This document shows, one piece after another, positions 17,858 to 27,534 of a DNA stretch of 64,000 nt. The stretch's first letter is position 1; every line of letters starts with the position of its first letter. The position numbers and the translations under genes are program-made. Origin of the DNA: Nostoc sp. PCC 7524 (lineage in GTDB: Bacteria; Cyanobacteriota; Cyanobacteriia; Cyanobacteriales; Nostocaceae); contig NC_019684.1 in the NCBI RefSeq assembly GCF_000316645.1, positions 4,748,001-4,812,000 on the forward strand, in the 5' to 3' direction. The notes under the pieces are model-generated. The model saw nothing but the letters and a program-made list of their open reading frames with translations, was not told where the DNA came from and did not search any database.

Positions 17858-18901
17858 ATGGGTCGTCATTCCGATAATTCTCTGCAAGAATCTCCAAATC
17901 ACACTATATTGCTGACATCACCTACCAACGCCATACCCAAGGATTCACGGCAGCGTGTGCAGCAATTCATGCAGAACTTACAGGATGAGATTTGCACAGC
18001 GTTAGAGCAACTTGATGGGGAAGCCAGCTTTCACCAAGACTATTGGGAGAGAGCAGAAGGGGGAGAAGGACGTACCCGTGTGATTCGAGAAGGGCGGGTA
18101 TTTGAACAGGGTGGCGTGAACTTTTCCGCAGTGTGGGGAAATAGCCTACCAGCTTCGATTTTGGCGCAACGTCCAGAAGCAGCCGGACATGAGTTTTTTG
18201 CCACAGGAACGTCAATGGTGTTGCATCCCCGCAATCCCTACGTACCAACAGTACATCTCAACTATCGCTACTTTGAGGCAGGCCCTATCTGGTGGTTTGG
18301 TGGTGGGGCTGATTTAACGCCATACTACGCCTTTCAAGAGGATGCAGTTCACTTTCATCAAACACTAAAAAATGCTTGTGATGTCCACCATCCAGAGTAT
18401 TATCCAGCTTTTAAACGCTGGTGTGATGAATACTTCTATTTACGGCATCGTCAAGAACAGCGAGGCATTGGCGGCATTTTCTTTGACTATCAGGATGCTA
18501 GCGGTAAGCTTTACGTCGGTACACAAGCAGATAGTCCAGCAGGAATTTATAGCCAGAAAGTGGGAAATGTAGTGCGGAATTGGGAAGATATCTTTGCGTT
18601 TGTCCAGTCTTGCGGTCAGGCTTTCTTACCTGCTTACTTACCTATTGTAGAACGGCGACAAGGAACAAAGTATAGCGATCGCCAGCGTCATTTTCAATTG
18701 TACCGTCGGGGTCGTTACGTCGAGTTTAATTTAGTCTACGACCGGGGAACCGTGTTCGGGCTGCAAACCAAGGGACGGACAGAATCGATCCTCATGTCTT
18801 TACCACCTCTAGCACGTTGGGAATATTGCTACGAACCAGAACCAGGAAGCCCGGAAGCAGAATTGACTGAAGTCTTTCTCCAGCCTAGAGATTGGGCGTA
18901 G
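17858..18901 (+). CDS. hemF: Oxygen-dependent coproporphyrinogen III oxidase
   Basis: 347 residues. It converts coproporphyrinogen III to protoporphyrinogen IX using O2 in the cytoplasm. Family landmarks are [37 protein letters not shown] and the WEYCYEP segment near the C-terminus, so the protein is complete. The first about 30 residues are a poorly conserved leader. It heads a three-gene row with heme oxygenase and the oxygen-independent isozyme HemN. Gaps of 184 and 105 bp leave room for extra promoters. An AGCAGGGG repeat array follows the stop. Confidence 0.96.
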   Translation: MGRHSDNSLQESPNHTILLTSPTNAIPKDSRQRVQQFMQNLQDEICTALEQLDGEASFHQDYWERAEGGEGRTRVIREGRVFEQGGVNFSAVWGNSLPASILAQRPEAAGHEFFATGTSMVLHPRNPYVPTVHLNYRYFEAGPIWWFGGGADLTPYYAFQEDAVHFHQTLKNACDVHHPEYYPAFKRWCDEYFYLRHRQEQRGIGGIFFDYQDASGKLYVGTQADSPAGIYSQKVGNVVRNWEDIFAFVQSCGQAFLPAYLPIVERRQGTKYSDRQRHFQLYRRGRYVEFNLVYDRGTVFGLQTKGRTESILMSLPPLARWEYCYEPEPGSPEAELTEVFLQPRDWA

Positions 18902-18904
18902 AAG

Positions 18905-18958
18905 AGAGCAGGGGGAGCAGAGGGGCAGGGGAGCAGGGGAAGCAGAGGAGCAGGGGAG
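18905..18958. repeat. AGCAGGGG low-complexity repeat
   Basis: A purine-rich array of AGCAGGGG/AGGGGCAG units fills the start of the hemF-ho gap, resembling the array at 10196-10236. It probably arises from slippage and is unlikely to be a specific site. Confidence 0.6.
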
Positions 18959-19085
18959 GACAAGGGAGAATTTTTTCCTAATTCACCAATCCCCAAGTAT
19001 TCTCTAATTTTGAATTTTGAATTTATTTGTCCCCAGTCCCTAAACACATAACCAAAACTTTTTAACAACAAATGAGGTATTCATC

Positions 19086-19835
19086 ATGAGTAGCCATTTA
19101 GATGTGAGTTTACGGGAAGGAACAAAACATTCCCATACCTTGGCGGAAAACACCGCGTTTATGAAATGTTTCCTCAAAGGGATTGTAGAAAAAAGCTTTT
19201 TCCGTAAATTGCTGGCGGATCTCTACTTTGTCTATTGTGTTTTAGAGGCAGAATTACAGCAATATCAAAATCATCCAGTTGTAGGTTTGATGTACTTTCC
19301 TGAATTGAATCGTCAGGCGAATTTAGAGAAAGATTTAGCCTATTATTACGGTGAAAATTGGCGAGAGGAAATTACACTTTCTCCGGCCGGAAAAGTTTAT
19401 GTTAATCGCTTGCGGGAAATAGCCAACACCCAACCAGAATTATTAATTGCTCATGCTTATACCCGCTACATGGGAGATTTATCTGGTGGGCAAGCACTGC
19501 GAAATATTGCCCGTTCTGCGATGGATTTACCAGCAGATCAAGGCACTGCAATGCACGAATTTGAACAAATTCCCACCCTAGAAGCAAGACGGGCGTTTAA
19601 AGAAAAGTACCGTCAGGCTTTGAATTCTTTGGCTATAGATGAAGCCATGATTCAGAAAATCGTAGACGAAGCTAACTATGCCTTTGCCCTGAATCGGGAT
19701 GTAGTTCATGAATTAGAAGCAGATGTGAAAGCTGTAGTTGGTGATCATATCTTTGACTTGATGACTCGCCAAAATAAACCGGGTAGTACAGAACATACTC
19801 CTGAAGAAAGCAAGGTACTGAATTACAGTATTTAG
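19086..19835 (+). CDS. Heme oxygenase (biliverdin-forming)
   Basis: 249 residues. It opens heme to biliverdin, CO and Fe2+ with ferredoxin as electron donor, supplying bilins for phycobiliproteins and phytochromes. Proximal heme ligand His17 lies in TKHSHTLAENTAF, and the distal helix GDLSGGQALRNIA is intact. The length is normal (about 240). An ATGAGG RBS-like GAGG lies 12 nt before the ATG. Cyanobacteria often have two copies; position beside acsF and hemN suggests the low-oxygen (HO2-like) copy, but sequence alone does not separate ho1 from ho2. Confidence 0.95.
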   Translation: MSSHLDVSLREGTKHSHTLAENTAFMKCFLKGIVEKSFFRKLLADLYFVYCVLEAELQQYQNHPVVGLMYFPELNRQANLEKDLAYYYGENWREEITLSPAGKVYVNRLREIANTQPELLIAHAYTRYMGDLSGGQALRNIARSAMDLPADQGTAMHEFEQIPTLEARRAFKEKYRQALNSLAIDEAMIQKIVDEANYAFALNRDVVHELEADVKAVVGDHIFDLMTRQNKPGSTEHTPEESKVLNYSI

Positions 19836-19940
19836 AGTGCGGAGTGTGGAGTGCTGAGTTAAAAATTTTGACACGTTTGTAGTAAGGACTAAAGTCCTTA
19901 CTACGAACTTTTAATTACGAATTACGATTTAGCAATTTTT

Positions 19941-21338
19941 ATGAACTTTCTGTCACAAACTGTTAAATTTGATGCTGAATTGCTGAAAAAATACGATCAG
20001 CCTTTACCACGCTACACTAGCTACCCTCCAGCGACGGAGTTAACTGAGGATTTTCAACAAGCTGAATTTAAAGCTGCTATCGCTGTTGGGAATTACAAAA
20101 AAACACCCCTATCTTTGTATTGCCATATTCCCTTTTGTGAAAGTGCCTGTTATTTCTGTGGTTGTAATACTATCATTACCCCAAATAAAACACTGGCTGA
20201 ACCTTATCTGAATTACTTGATTCGTGATATTCAGCAAGTAGCATCTTTAATTGATCATCAACGTAGTGTTCAACAACTGCATTGGGGTGGTGGTACTCCT
20301 AACTATTTATCTTTGCGTCAAGTTGAGACTCTTTGGCGCACCCTGAATCATTGTTTTGATTTTGATGATGATGCGGAAATTTCCATTGAAGTCAATCCCA
20401 GGTTTTTAGACAGAGACTACCTCTTTGCTTTGAAAGATTTGGGTTTTAATCGGATTAGTTTTGGTATTCAAGATTTTAATTTCCAAGTACAGCAGGCTGT
20501 TAACCGTATTCAGCCAGAAAAAATGCTGTTTCAGGTAATGGATTGGGTGCGTGATGCTGGGTTTAGCAGTGTCAATGTTGACTTAATTTATGGGTTGCCT
20601 TATCAAACTCTAGAGACTTTTAAAAGTACAGTCCGCAAGACAATTGAACTCAACCCAGATCGGATTGCTGTGTTTAACTTTGCTTATGTACCTTGGTTAA
20701 AACCAATTCAACGTTTAATTCCCCAAGACGCACTACCGTTAGCTAGTGAAAAACTCGATATTTTGCGGATGTCAATTGAGGAATTAAGCACCAATAGCTA
20801 TGTTTTCATTGGCATGGATCATTTTGCTAAACCGAATGATGAATTAGCGATCGCCCAACAAAACGGTCAACTACATCGTAACTTCCAAGGCTATACAACC
20901 AAACCAGAATCTGATTTATTAGGCTTTGGCATGAGTTCAATTAGTATGCTGCATGATGTGTATGTGCAGAATCATAAACGGTTAAAAAATTACTATCAAG
21001 CAATTAATAGTGATGAATTACCTATTGAAAAAGGAGTAAAACTAAATCAAGATGATATTATTCGCCGCACAATAATTATGGAATTGATGTGTCAATTTCA
21101 ACTTTCACTAGATAACATCGAAGAAAAATATCATCTGCACTTTGATAGTGATTTTGCAGAATATTTTCAAAAAGAACAATTACAACTGCGACTATTAGAA
21201 GCCGATGGTTTAATTCAACTTTCTCCAAATCATATTGAAGTCACACCAAGCGGACGATTACTTATCCGCAACATCGCGGCTGTATTTGATGTCTATCTGC
21301 GTGAACGGACAAGTGGTGGTTTTTCTAAAGCAATTTAA
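19941..21338 (+). CDS. hemN: Oxygen-independent coproporphyrinogen III oxidase (radical SAM)
   Basis: 465 residues. It performs the same conversion as HemF without oxygen, using S-adenosylmethionine and a 4Fe-4S cluster. Cys66, Cys70 and Cys73 give the C-x3-C-x2-C motif, with Cys75 in the HemN-specific C-x-C extension. The N-terminal RYTSYPPATEL and the GGGTPNYLS, EVNPR and YGLPYQT motifs identify true HemN rather than the HemW chaperone. It is the last gene of the hemF-ho-hemN row, consistent with micro-oxic induction. Confidence 0.95.
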   Translation: MNFLSQTVKFDAELLKKYDQPLPRYTSYPPATELTEDFQQAEFKAAIAVGNYKKTPLSLYCHIPFCESACYFCGCNTIITPNKTLAEPYLNYLIRDIQQVASLIDHQRSVQQLHWGGGTPNYLSLRQVETLWRTLNHCFDFDDDAEISIEVNPRFLDRDYLFALKDLGFNRISFGIQDFNFQVQQAVNRIQPEKMLFQVMDWVRDAGFSSVNVDLIYGLPYQTLETFKSTVRKTIELNPDRIAVFNFAYVPWLKPIQRLIPQDALPLASEKLDILRMSIEELSTNSYVFIGMDHFAKPNDELAIAQQNGQLHRNFQGYTTKPESDLLGFGMSSISMLHDVYVQNHKRLKNYYQAINSDELPIEKGVKLNQDDIIRRTIIMELMCQFQLSLDNIEEKYHLHFDSDFAEYFQKEQLQLRLLEADGLIQLSPNHIEVTPSGRLLIRNIAAVFDVYLRERTSGGFSKAI

Positions 21339-21481
21339 AAAATTGGGTAGGCACTGAAATTGTAATTATTAACCGAACTGAAGATTCTACTTTTGAAGAA
21401 GATTTAGATCAAGATATTTAGCCCATGATGTAAACTTACCACCCACTCAGGTCAAACCATCAATGTAAAAACTGCTTACTT

Positions 21482-22402
21482 TTAAGAACGGCGCACATTT
21501 AAGCAACACCATTCTTTCCGCTTCCACATGGTAGCTACAACCCAGCCATGTTTTTCTAAAGCATCAGCAACAGATTTTGATTGCTCAACTAAAATTCCGC
21601 TAAAAATTGCCCACGTACTTTGTTTAGCAATCTCAGTTATTTCTGGTACTAATTGAATAATCACATCAGCTAAAATATTGCAGACAATCCCATCTACTGG
21701 CCTGTCAATCAGTTTTTTGAGAATATCTACACTACCTTCTGCTGGTACTAGGCGTTCTGGACTAACGTCGTTGAGTGTGCGATTACTAAAAGTTGATTGT
21801 ACAGCTAAGGGATCAGTATCCACTGCATAAACCTTCTCTGCTCCCAATAGCACTGCCCCAACGGAAAGGATACCAGAACCACAACCAATATCCGCAATGA
21901 TGACAGGCGATCGTTTACCACCTTTACCCATAAAAGATTGGGGAACTTCACTCAGACGCATTTCTAGAGATTCTAGACATAGCTGAGTGGTGGCGTGATT
22001 GCCTGTACCAAATGCCACACCAGGATCAAGGCGAATTACCAACCTGTCTAAATTTTCGGGTAATGGTAGCCAAGCGGGGTTAATTAGGAAGCGATCGCCT
22101 ATTTCCTGGGGTTGCCAATATTGCTTCCAACTACTTGCCCAATCTTCTTCATCTATGATCTGCCAATTTAGGCTAGGGATAGATAATCCTACACACAGCG
22201 CATCTTGCCTTAACAATAACCCCAAAGCCGCCAAATCGATTAGCTGCGCTTGAAATGAAGGTAAGTAACCTTTGACAAGGCAAGAATTTCCTTGAATTTC
22301 GCTAGCTGTACCCCGACAGCCAAAATCTTCCAGTCGCCAAGACACCGAGTCCTCTAAGGCTGGTTCACATAAAACCTGTAATTCCCACCAAGTGTTTGCC
22401 AT
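21482..22402 (-). CDS. prmA: Ribosomal protein L11 methyltransferase
   Basis: 306 residues. It trimethylates lysines and the N-terminus of ribosomal protein L11 using SAM. The C-terminal class I methyltransferase domain shows [34 protein letters not shown] and CNILADVI, the standard PrmA motifs. The N-terminal about 130 residues form the L11-recognition domain. An extra basic insertion ([11 protein letters not shown]) precedes motif I. It lies downstream of serA on the same strand, separated by repetitive DNA. Confidence 0.95.
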   Translation of the reverse strand: MANTWWELQVLCEPALEDSVSWRLEDFGCRGTASEIQGNSCLVKGYLPSFQAQLIDLAALGLLLRQDALCVGLSIPSLNWQIIDEEDWASSWKQYWQPQEIGDRFLINPAWLPLPENLDRLVIRLDPGVAFGTGNHATTQLCLESLEMRLSEVPQSFMGKGGKRSPVIIADIGCGSGILSVGAVLLGAEKVYAVDTDPLAVQSTFSNRTLNDVSPERLVPAEGSVDILKKLIDRPVDGIVCNILADVIIQLVPEITEIAKQSTWAIFSGILVEQSKSVADALEKHGWVVATMWKRKEWCCLNVRRS

Positions 22403-22419
22403 TGTTTCAGTGCTGAGTT

Positions 22420-22680
22420 CTGTTAGCGGTAGCGCGGCGTTTAGCTGGTGCTGTTAGCGGTAGCGCGGCGTTTAGCCGGTGCTGAGTAGAGATGCGATGA
22501 GTCCCATCTATATAAGAGTAATAAGTTACCGTCTCGATCACTGTGTGCTGAGTAAGAGTGTGAGATAGTCATGAGTTATTTTCCACTCCTAACTTTTTCC
22601 TCCACTCAGCACACTGTTCATCGCCCCACTATGGCTAACACTACTCAGCACGCTGCTCACGCCCCGCTTCGCTAACAGCA
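22420..22680. repeat. Direct and inverted CTGTTAGCGGTAGCGCGGCG repeats
   Basis: Two tandem 31-bp units (22420-22450 and 22451-22481) share CTGTTAGCGGTAGCGCGGCG plus TTTAGC. An inverted, shortened relative (CGCTTCGCTAACAGC) ends at about 22680 next to serA, and a diverged direct copy lies at 24352-24392. GTGCTGAGT words recur between them. These look like dispersed repeats of the genome that flank serA on both sides. Confidence 0.65.
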
Positions 22681-22682
22681 CC

Positions 22683-24263
22683 TTATAAAGTTACTGTATA
22701 CGCGTCGCGGATTCCAGGGACTTTGGTAATCTCCGCTAAAATCCCCTCTGGTAAGGGATCATCAATGCTGAGAGCCATAACCGCATCACCACGGACGATT
22801 TTGCGGCCTACCTGCATACTGGCAATATTGACATTAAAGCTACCCAGTAGGGAACCGAGTTTGCCAATAATTCCTGGCATATCGCGGTGCAAGGTGAACA
22901 GCATATACTTGCTGGGTGGAACGTTAATCGGGAAACCGTCAACGTCAGTGAGGTGAATTTCTTTATCACCTAACAATGCACCTGTGACGGAATGAGTACC
23001 TAAAGTACCTGTAGCTTCCAGACGTAAAGAACCGGCGTAGTCACGCGCCGAAGCGTCGCGGGTTTCAATGACTCGAATTCCCCGTTCTTTGGCTTCGATG
23101 TTGGCGTTAACGTAATTTACCCGTTCTCGGAGGGCTTGGTAAAGCAAACCTTTGAGAGATGCAATCACTAAAGGTTGACTCTTGTTAGTTGCCAATTCCC
23201 CTTGTAAGCGGACATTGAGCAATTCTACTCGACCACCTGCTAGCTGTCCTACTAATTTCCCCAAGGTTTCTGCTAGCTCCATATAGGGCTTGAGTTCTTC
23301 CAAGACATCGGGGCCGAGTCCGGGGATGTTAACGGCGGAACGGGCTGGTAAACCTAAAAGTACGTCACGGATTTGTTCGGCTACGTCAATCGCCACGTTC
23401 ACTTGGGCTTCGGTGGTGGATGCGCCTAGATGGGGGGTAAGGATAATTTCTTTGCCGAGCGATCGCAATTCTGATTCACCCAATGGTTCAGACTCGAACA
23501 CATCCAAAGCTGCACCTGCGATTGTCCCTGCTTTAATCGCTGCGGCTAAGGCAGTTTCATCAATGATCCCACCACGAGCGCAGTTGATAATCCGGGCTGT
23601 GGGCTTCATTTTTGCCAAGGTTTCGGCATTGATCAGGTGGGTAGTTTCTGGGGTTTTGGGGATGTGCAGGGTGATATAGTCTGCCTGCTGCATCAGCAAA
23701 TCTAAATCTACCAACTGACAACCTATTTGTTCTGCCCGTTCTGTAGAGATGAAGGGATCGAAAGCTAGTAACTTCATCCCCATAGCTTTGGCAACTGTGG
23801 CTACATGAGAGCCAATTTTACCCAAGCCGACAATACCAAGAGTCTTTTTATATACTTCTGCACCCACAAAGGTTTTGCGATCCCACACACCGCTTTTCAC
23901 AGAAGCATTTGCATCGGGAATGTGACGTGATAAAGACAACATCATTGCTAGAGCGTGTTCCGCCGCAGCAATGGTATTACCTTCCGGGGAATTAACTACA
24001 ACAATTCCTCGGCGTGTAGCAGCAGGCACGTCAACATTATCCACGCCCACGCCAGCCCGACCGATAATTTTTAGTTGAGTCCCGGCTTCAATAATTTCTT
24101 GAGTAACGCGTGTACCAGAGCGAATCATTAACGCGTCATACTCACCAATAATTTCTATTAGTTCTGCTGGTTTAAGACCTGTATTGACATCAACAGTAGC
24201 AACTTGCGAGAGAATGTCAATCCCAGCCTGGTCAATAGGATCGGAGACGAGAACCTTGGACAT
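22683..24263 (-). CDS. serA: D-3-phosphoglycerate dehydrogenase
   Basis: 526 residues, the long bacterial type. It oxidises 3-phosphoglycerate with NAD+ as the first step of serine synthesis. The N-terminal substrate domain is followed by a nucleotide-binding domain with LGIVGLGKIGSHVA (about residues 142-155), the catalytic INCARGGIIDE and HLGAST segments, an intervening domain, and a C-terminal ACT domain (FTLHRDMPGIIGKLGSLLG) for allosteric control by serine. It is complete and standard. Repeats lie on both sides. Confidence 0.97.
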   Translation of the reverse strand: MSKVLVSDPIDQAGIDILSQVATVDVNTGLKPAELIEIIGEYDALMIRSGTRVTQEIIEAGTQLKIIGRAGVGVDNVDVPAATRRGIVVVNSPEGNTIAAAEHALAMMLSLSRHIPDANASVKSGVWDRKTFVGAEVYKKTLGIVGLGKIGSHVATVAKAMGMKLLAFDPFISTERAEQIGCQLVDLDLLMQQADYITLHIPKTPETTHLINAETLAKMKPTARIINCARGGIIDETALAAAIKAGTIAGAALDVFESEPLGESELRSLGKEIILTPHLGASTTEAQVNVAIDVAEQIRDVLLGLPARSAVNIPGLGPDVLEELKPYMELAETLGKLVGQLAGGRVELLNVRLQGELATNKSQPLVIASLKGLLYQALRERVNYVNANIEAKERGIRVIETRDASARDYAGSLRLEATGTLGTHSVTGALLGDKEIHLTDVDGFPINVPPSKYMLFTLHRDMPGIIGKLGSLLGSFNVNIASMQVGRKIVRGDAVMALSIDDPLPEGILAEITKVPGIRDAYTVTL

Positions 24264-24796
24264 GATTACATCATTTATAAGTTAGAAGTTTTGCTGCACA
24301 AGACTTTTTAGTTTAGTCTTTATTCGTGGCAATTCAGCAAAAATATTCTGAGTGCTGTTAGCGGAGGGTGGCGTTTAGCAGTGTTCTGAGTAAATATTAC
24401 TAGATTCTAGTCTCTTTTTCATTACTTATCGGTGTACGCAGTTGATAACTGCTGCTGCCTAACTCACTGAGGATATTGGCTCTCCCAGACTTGGGTTGAT
24501 AAATTAACACTAAAAAATGGCTCAAACGATTGATATAACAAGGTTTCGCTAAAACAAAATCAAGAATTTAATAAAAATTCACTTTATTACTCTTGAATCC
24601 CAAACTATGTAAGGATTTAACCTGATATTAAGTATTAATTTGTTATAGCTAGTCTAGGAGAGCCAGGATATTTAGCTATTTACACCATCCTCCGGGTAAA
24701 TGATAAACCATCAGCAGCATCAACAATCTATATATTTGTTAATCGTTACGAGGTATGCCTCCGGTGGGCGGAAAGGCATGGACTGGTTTTTTGGGG
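24264..24796. other. Intergenic region between serA and the site-2 protease
   Basis: 533 bases without a supported gene. It carries one diverged copy of the CTGTTAGCGG/GGCGTTTAGC repeat (24352-24392) and otherwise AT-rich sequence. No promoter, riboswitch or terminator stands out. Confidence 0.5.
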
Positions 24797-26275
24797 TTAA
24801 AGTTGTAATAAATTAGCGATCGCCTGTGGCATTGGCAAGATAATCATCACCAACACAGCCATTGCTAATAAACCTAAAATGTCACGTTTATTGTCTAGTT
24901 CCGTGACATCATTTAAGGCTGGTTCATCAACCAATGGAATAAACAACAAAATAATTGCCCAGACAAAGAATTCTGGTTGAACTAAAGACAGTAGTAACAG
25001 CAACAACCGGGAAATTTGACCTATCAACATAGCGGTTCTTTGTCCAAACATAGCATGAACAATGTGACCACCATCTAGTTGTCCCACGGGCATGAGATTT
25101 AAAGCTGTGACGATTAATCCCAAAAAACCAGCTACAGCGACTGGATGCAAATCAATAGCTGATTTTGGTGTTAATGCACTACCCAAAGCTAACTTAGAAA
25201 TTAATCCTAAAAGAATGGAATATTTAGGATTAAGTGCATCGGGATTTAAAAGACCCATTTTTTCATTTAAGGGAACCACATCCGAGTGAGCTAAACCCCA
25301 AATGATTAAAGGTAATGTAGCAATAAATCCAGCAATAGGCCCGGCAATACTCACATCAAATAAAGCTTTGCGGTTGGGTATGGGACTCCGCATTTGAATA
25401 AATGCCCCAAAGGTTCCCAAGAAAAAAGGTATGGGAATAAAATAAGGCAACGTTGAGCGAATTTTGTAGTATCTTGCTGTTAAATAGTGTCCTAATTCGT
25501 GGATACCCAAAATCGTCATCAACCCTAAAGCATAGGGTAATCCTTGCAACAGGATTTTGGGATCAGAAGTGAGAGTTGTCGGATTAAGACCAGCAATTCT
25601 TATTCCTACCAAAGTGGTAGTTACTAAAGTAGCTAATACAAGTAATAAAGCTAATCCTGGTCTGGTTAATTTTTCTGATTTTTTAACATTGCCTTCTTTG
25701 ACTGCTTGAGCATTAGGAACTAGCACAAAGAAGGGTTTACCATTAAAACCTTCTTGAAAAATAATCAAGAAGCGATCGCCAAATTGTGATTCAATATTTG
25801 CCCGAATCTGTTGATAAGCCTGAATAGGCGTGGTTCTCAACTGACCACGACAAATGATTGCCTGGGGTCTATACTCAATGTTTTGAATATAGTAAATAGA
25901 CCAGGGAAAACAATTTCGCAGTTGGGTTTCTTCTGTCGGTTCAATAGGACGCACAGGCACTGGTTCTGCGGTAGGATTAATAGCTGATTGTGATTCTGAG
26001 GGTTGGGGTTGAGTCTGTGTATCTTTTGGCGATCGCCGTCCCCACTGAAACAAGAGCCAGTATAACAAAAGGCAGACGATTGACGGCCAAATGATCAGTG
26101 ATGGGGGTGGAGGTTGTTTTACGCCATACATCAATGTCCAGCCACTGAGTAACAATGCTGGTGTCATTAACACCAGCCACAATAACCAGATGGGTGTACG
26201 GGTGATGTTAGCAACACTGCGTTGCACCATTAAATACGTCGCTATTCCCAATAGCAGGAGAAACCAGAATGTCAT
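24797..26275 (-). CDS. Site-2 protease family intramembrane metalloprotease (M50)
   Basis: 492 residues. Zinc ligands His259 and His263 with Glu260 lie in HELGH, and the second motif LNLMPVGQLDGGH supplies the Asp ligand. There are two N-terminal helices, a soluble segment (about residues 70-190) with a Pro/Gln-rich linker, then six or so membrane helices. The cyanobacterial/plastid type with this extended N-terminus resembles the EGY1-like S2P homologues, which are needed for chloroplast development in plants. Substrates are unknown; S2Ps release membrane-bound factors. It is divergent from the MBL-fold gene. Confidence 0.9.
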   Translation of the reverse strand: MTFWFLLLLGIATYLMVQRSVANITRTPIWLLWLVLMTPALLLSGWTLMYGVKQPPPPSLIIWPSIVCLLLYWLLFQWGRRSPKDTQTQPQPSESQSAINPTAEPVPVRPIEPTEETQLRNCFPWSIYYIQNIEYRPQAIICRGQLRTTPIQAYQQIRANIESQFGDRFLIIFQEGFNGKPFFVLVPNAQAVKEGNVKKSEKLTRPGLALLLVLATLVTTTLVGIRIAGLNPTTLTSDPKILLQGLPYALGLMTILGIHELGHYLTARYYKIRSTLPYFIPIPFFLGTFGAFIQMRSPIPNRKALFDVSIAGPIAGFIATLPLIIWGLAHSDVVPLNEKMGLLNPDALNPKYSILLGLISKLALGSALTPKSAIDLHPVAVAGFLGLIVTALNLMPVGQLDGGHIVHAMFGQRTAMLIGQISRLLLLLLSLVQPEFFVWAIILLFIPLVDEPALNDVTELDNKRDILGLLAMAVLVMIILPMPQAIANLLQL

Positions 26276-26359
26276 TTGTTCTTAGGTAATTTAGAAAAAA
26301 TGCCCCTTTTGTAGTAATAGCAGCATAGCCTTGACTACAAAGCAGACCTTTAACCCCAT

Positions 26360-26373
26360 TGTTGTATACAACA
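26360..26373. promoter_or_regulatory. Palindrome in the divergent S2P/MBL promoter
   Basis: Perfect 14-bp palindrome TGTTGTATACAACA, framed by AACCCC and GGGTT. It is midway in the 189-bp divergent gap and could be an operator or a small hairpin. No second copy was noticed. Confidence 0.3.
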
Positions 26374-26464
26374 GCTAACAGGGTTGTTTAACTCTTAAGA
26401 TTTAATTCTTAAGCTATTTAAATCTGTAATCACAATTTGACAACTCCTCAGTTTTGATTTTTTC

Positions 26465-27151
26465 ATGCACCCCTTACCACAACAGCCAAGTCATACAACT
26501 AAGTCCCCACGGGTTGTTTTGCAGAATATTTTTGCCTTTCCACCAAATCGGGACACCTTGGGGGGTACTTCTTACTTCATTGTAAGAAACGAAGGGAATA
26601 TCCTCATAGATTGCCCTGCCCTTGACCAAATAAATCAAGATTTTTTGCGATCGCATGGGGGTGTACGCTGGTTATTTCTCACCCATCGCGGTGCTATTGG
26701 TAAAACAGCAGAAATTCAGCAAAATTTTGGTTGTGAGGTAGTAATTCAAGAGCAAGAAGCCTATTTATTACCAGGATTGACAGTCACTACCTTTACTCAA
26801 GAACTGATATTAGATGACAAAACCAAAGTAATTTGGACACCAGGGCATTCTCCCGGCTCATCTTGTCTTTACTACAGTGAACTCGGCGGCATACTATTTT
26901 CTGGTCGTCATTTAGTACCCAACCAGCAAGGCGAACCAGTACCATTACGGACAGCAAAAACTTTTCACTGGCCAAGACAAATTAAGAGCCTGCAAGCATT
27001 ATTAGAAAACTTTACACCAGAGACTTTGCAATATATTTGTCCTGGTGCGAACACTGGTTTTCTCAGAGGTAAGCGTGTCATTGAGCAAGCCTACCAACAC
27101 CTCAAATCTCTGGATTTACAAACTTTGTTACAGACACAACCAATTTTGTGA
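26465..27151 (+). CDS. Metallo-beta-lactamase-fold protein with degraded metal motif
   Basis: 228 residues with the MBL fold order: strand-rich N-terminus, NILIDCPALD, LFLTHRGAIGK, WTPGHSPGSSCLYY, GILFSGRHLVP and the C-terminal GANTGFLRG. The canonical metal motif T-H-x-H-x-D-H is replaced by T-H-R-G-A-I-G, so two of three ligands of the first cluster are missing, while the later GHSPGS His is kept. Possible roles are a non-catalytic or altered-metal member. It is expressed divergently from the site-2 protease. A CGGT-type dispersed repeat follows the gene. Confidence 0.8.
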   Translation: MHPLPQQPSHTTKSPRVVLQNIFAFPPNRDTLGGTSYFIVRNEGNILIDCPALDQINQDFLRSHGGVRWLFLTHRGAIGKTAEIQQNFGCEVVIQEQEAYLLPGLTVTTFTQELILDDKTKVIWTPGHSPGSSCLYYSELGGILFSGRHLVPNQQGEPVPLRTAKTFHWPRQIKSLQALLENFTPETLQYICPGANTGFLRGKRVIEQAYQHLKSLDLQTLLQTQPIL

Positions 27152-27203
27152 AGAGACTAGAGATGGGAACATCAAAAAATAAATTATCCCAAATTGATGG
27201 TTA

Positions 27204-27277
27204 GTAGGGTGCGTCAGTATGAATAATTTCTTGAGTCAGCTAGGTATTCTCGCACTGACGCACTCTACATTTTGGAT
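27204..27277. repeat. GGGTGCGTCAGT hairpin element, copy A (interrupted)
   Basis: Inverted arms AGGGTGCGTCAGT...ACTGACGCACTCT around a TGAATAATTTCTTG core. Three further copies lie at 34416-34497, 37308-37398 and 38024-38104. The expected tail TTTTTTATCTGGAAGTC of copy A reappears only after a 166-bp insertion (27278-27443). Confidence 0.75.
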
Positions 27278-27443
27278 AATTTACGCCGTGTGCAACTTTC
27301 TCTCAAACCTAACCCCCAACCCCTTCCCTACATAGCTTGCTTCTCCGAAGGAGTGGGAAGAGGAGCAAGAATCAAAGCCTCTCTCCTTGCAGGGGAGAGG
27401 TTTGGAGAGGGGTTTCAAAAATAAGTTGCACATCGCGTTAATT
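27278..27443. mobile_element. MITE-like insertion nested in the hairpin repeat
   Basis: About 21-bp imperfect terminal inverted repeats (27278-27298 and 27423-27443, sharing TGTGCAACTT, about 18 of 21 matching) bound 124 bp of C- and G-rich sequence (AACCCCTTCCC ... GGGGAGAGG). It carries no coding capacity. It splits hairpin repeat copy A, whose tail resumes directly after it, so it moved in after that repeat existed. Confidence 0.55.
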
Positions 27444-27502
27444 TTTTATCTGGAAGTCCCGATAGGGAAAATGAGATGCGACAGCAGAGGAGAGTTTTTC
27501 TT

Positions 27503-27534
27503 TCCCAATCCCCAATCCCCAATCCCCAGTCCCT
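27503..27534. repeat. CCCCAAT/CCCCAGT heptamer repeat
   Basis: About four 7-bp units reaching exactly to the ctpA stop codon (minus strand). It is the same STRR class as at 321-350, 10271-10310 and 31223-31254. Confidence 0.75.

Noticed and set aside
21339..21481. Possible gene remnant after hemN (NRTEDSTFEEDLDQ-like frame)
   Set aside because: Only about 25 codons without a start; too short to assign to any family.
24700..24796. GC-rich GCCTCCGGTGGGCGG stretch as tRNA or riboswitch
   Set aside because: No cloverleaf or conserved riboswitch core could be drawn.
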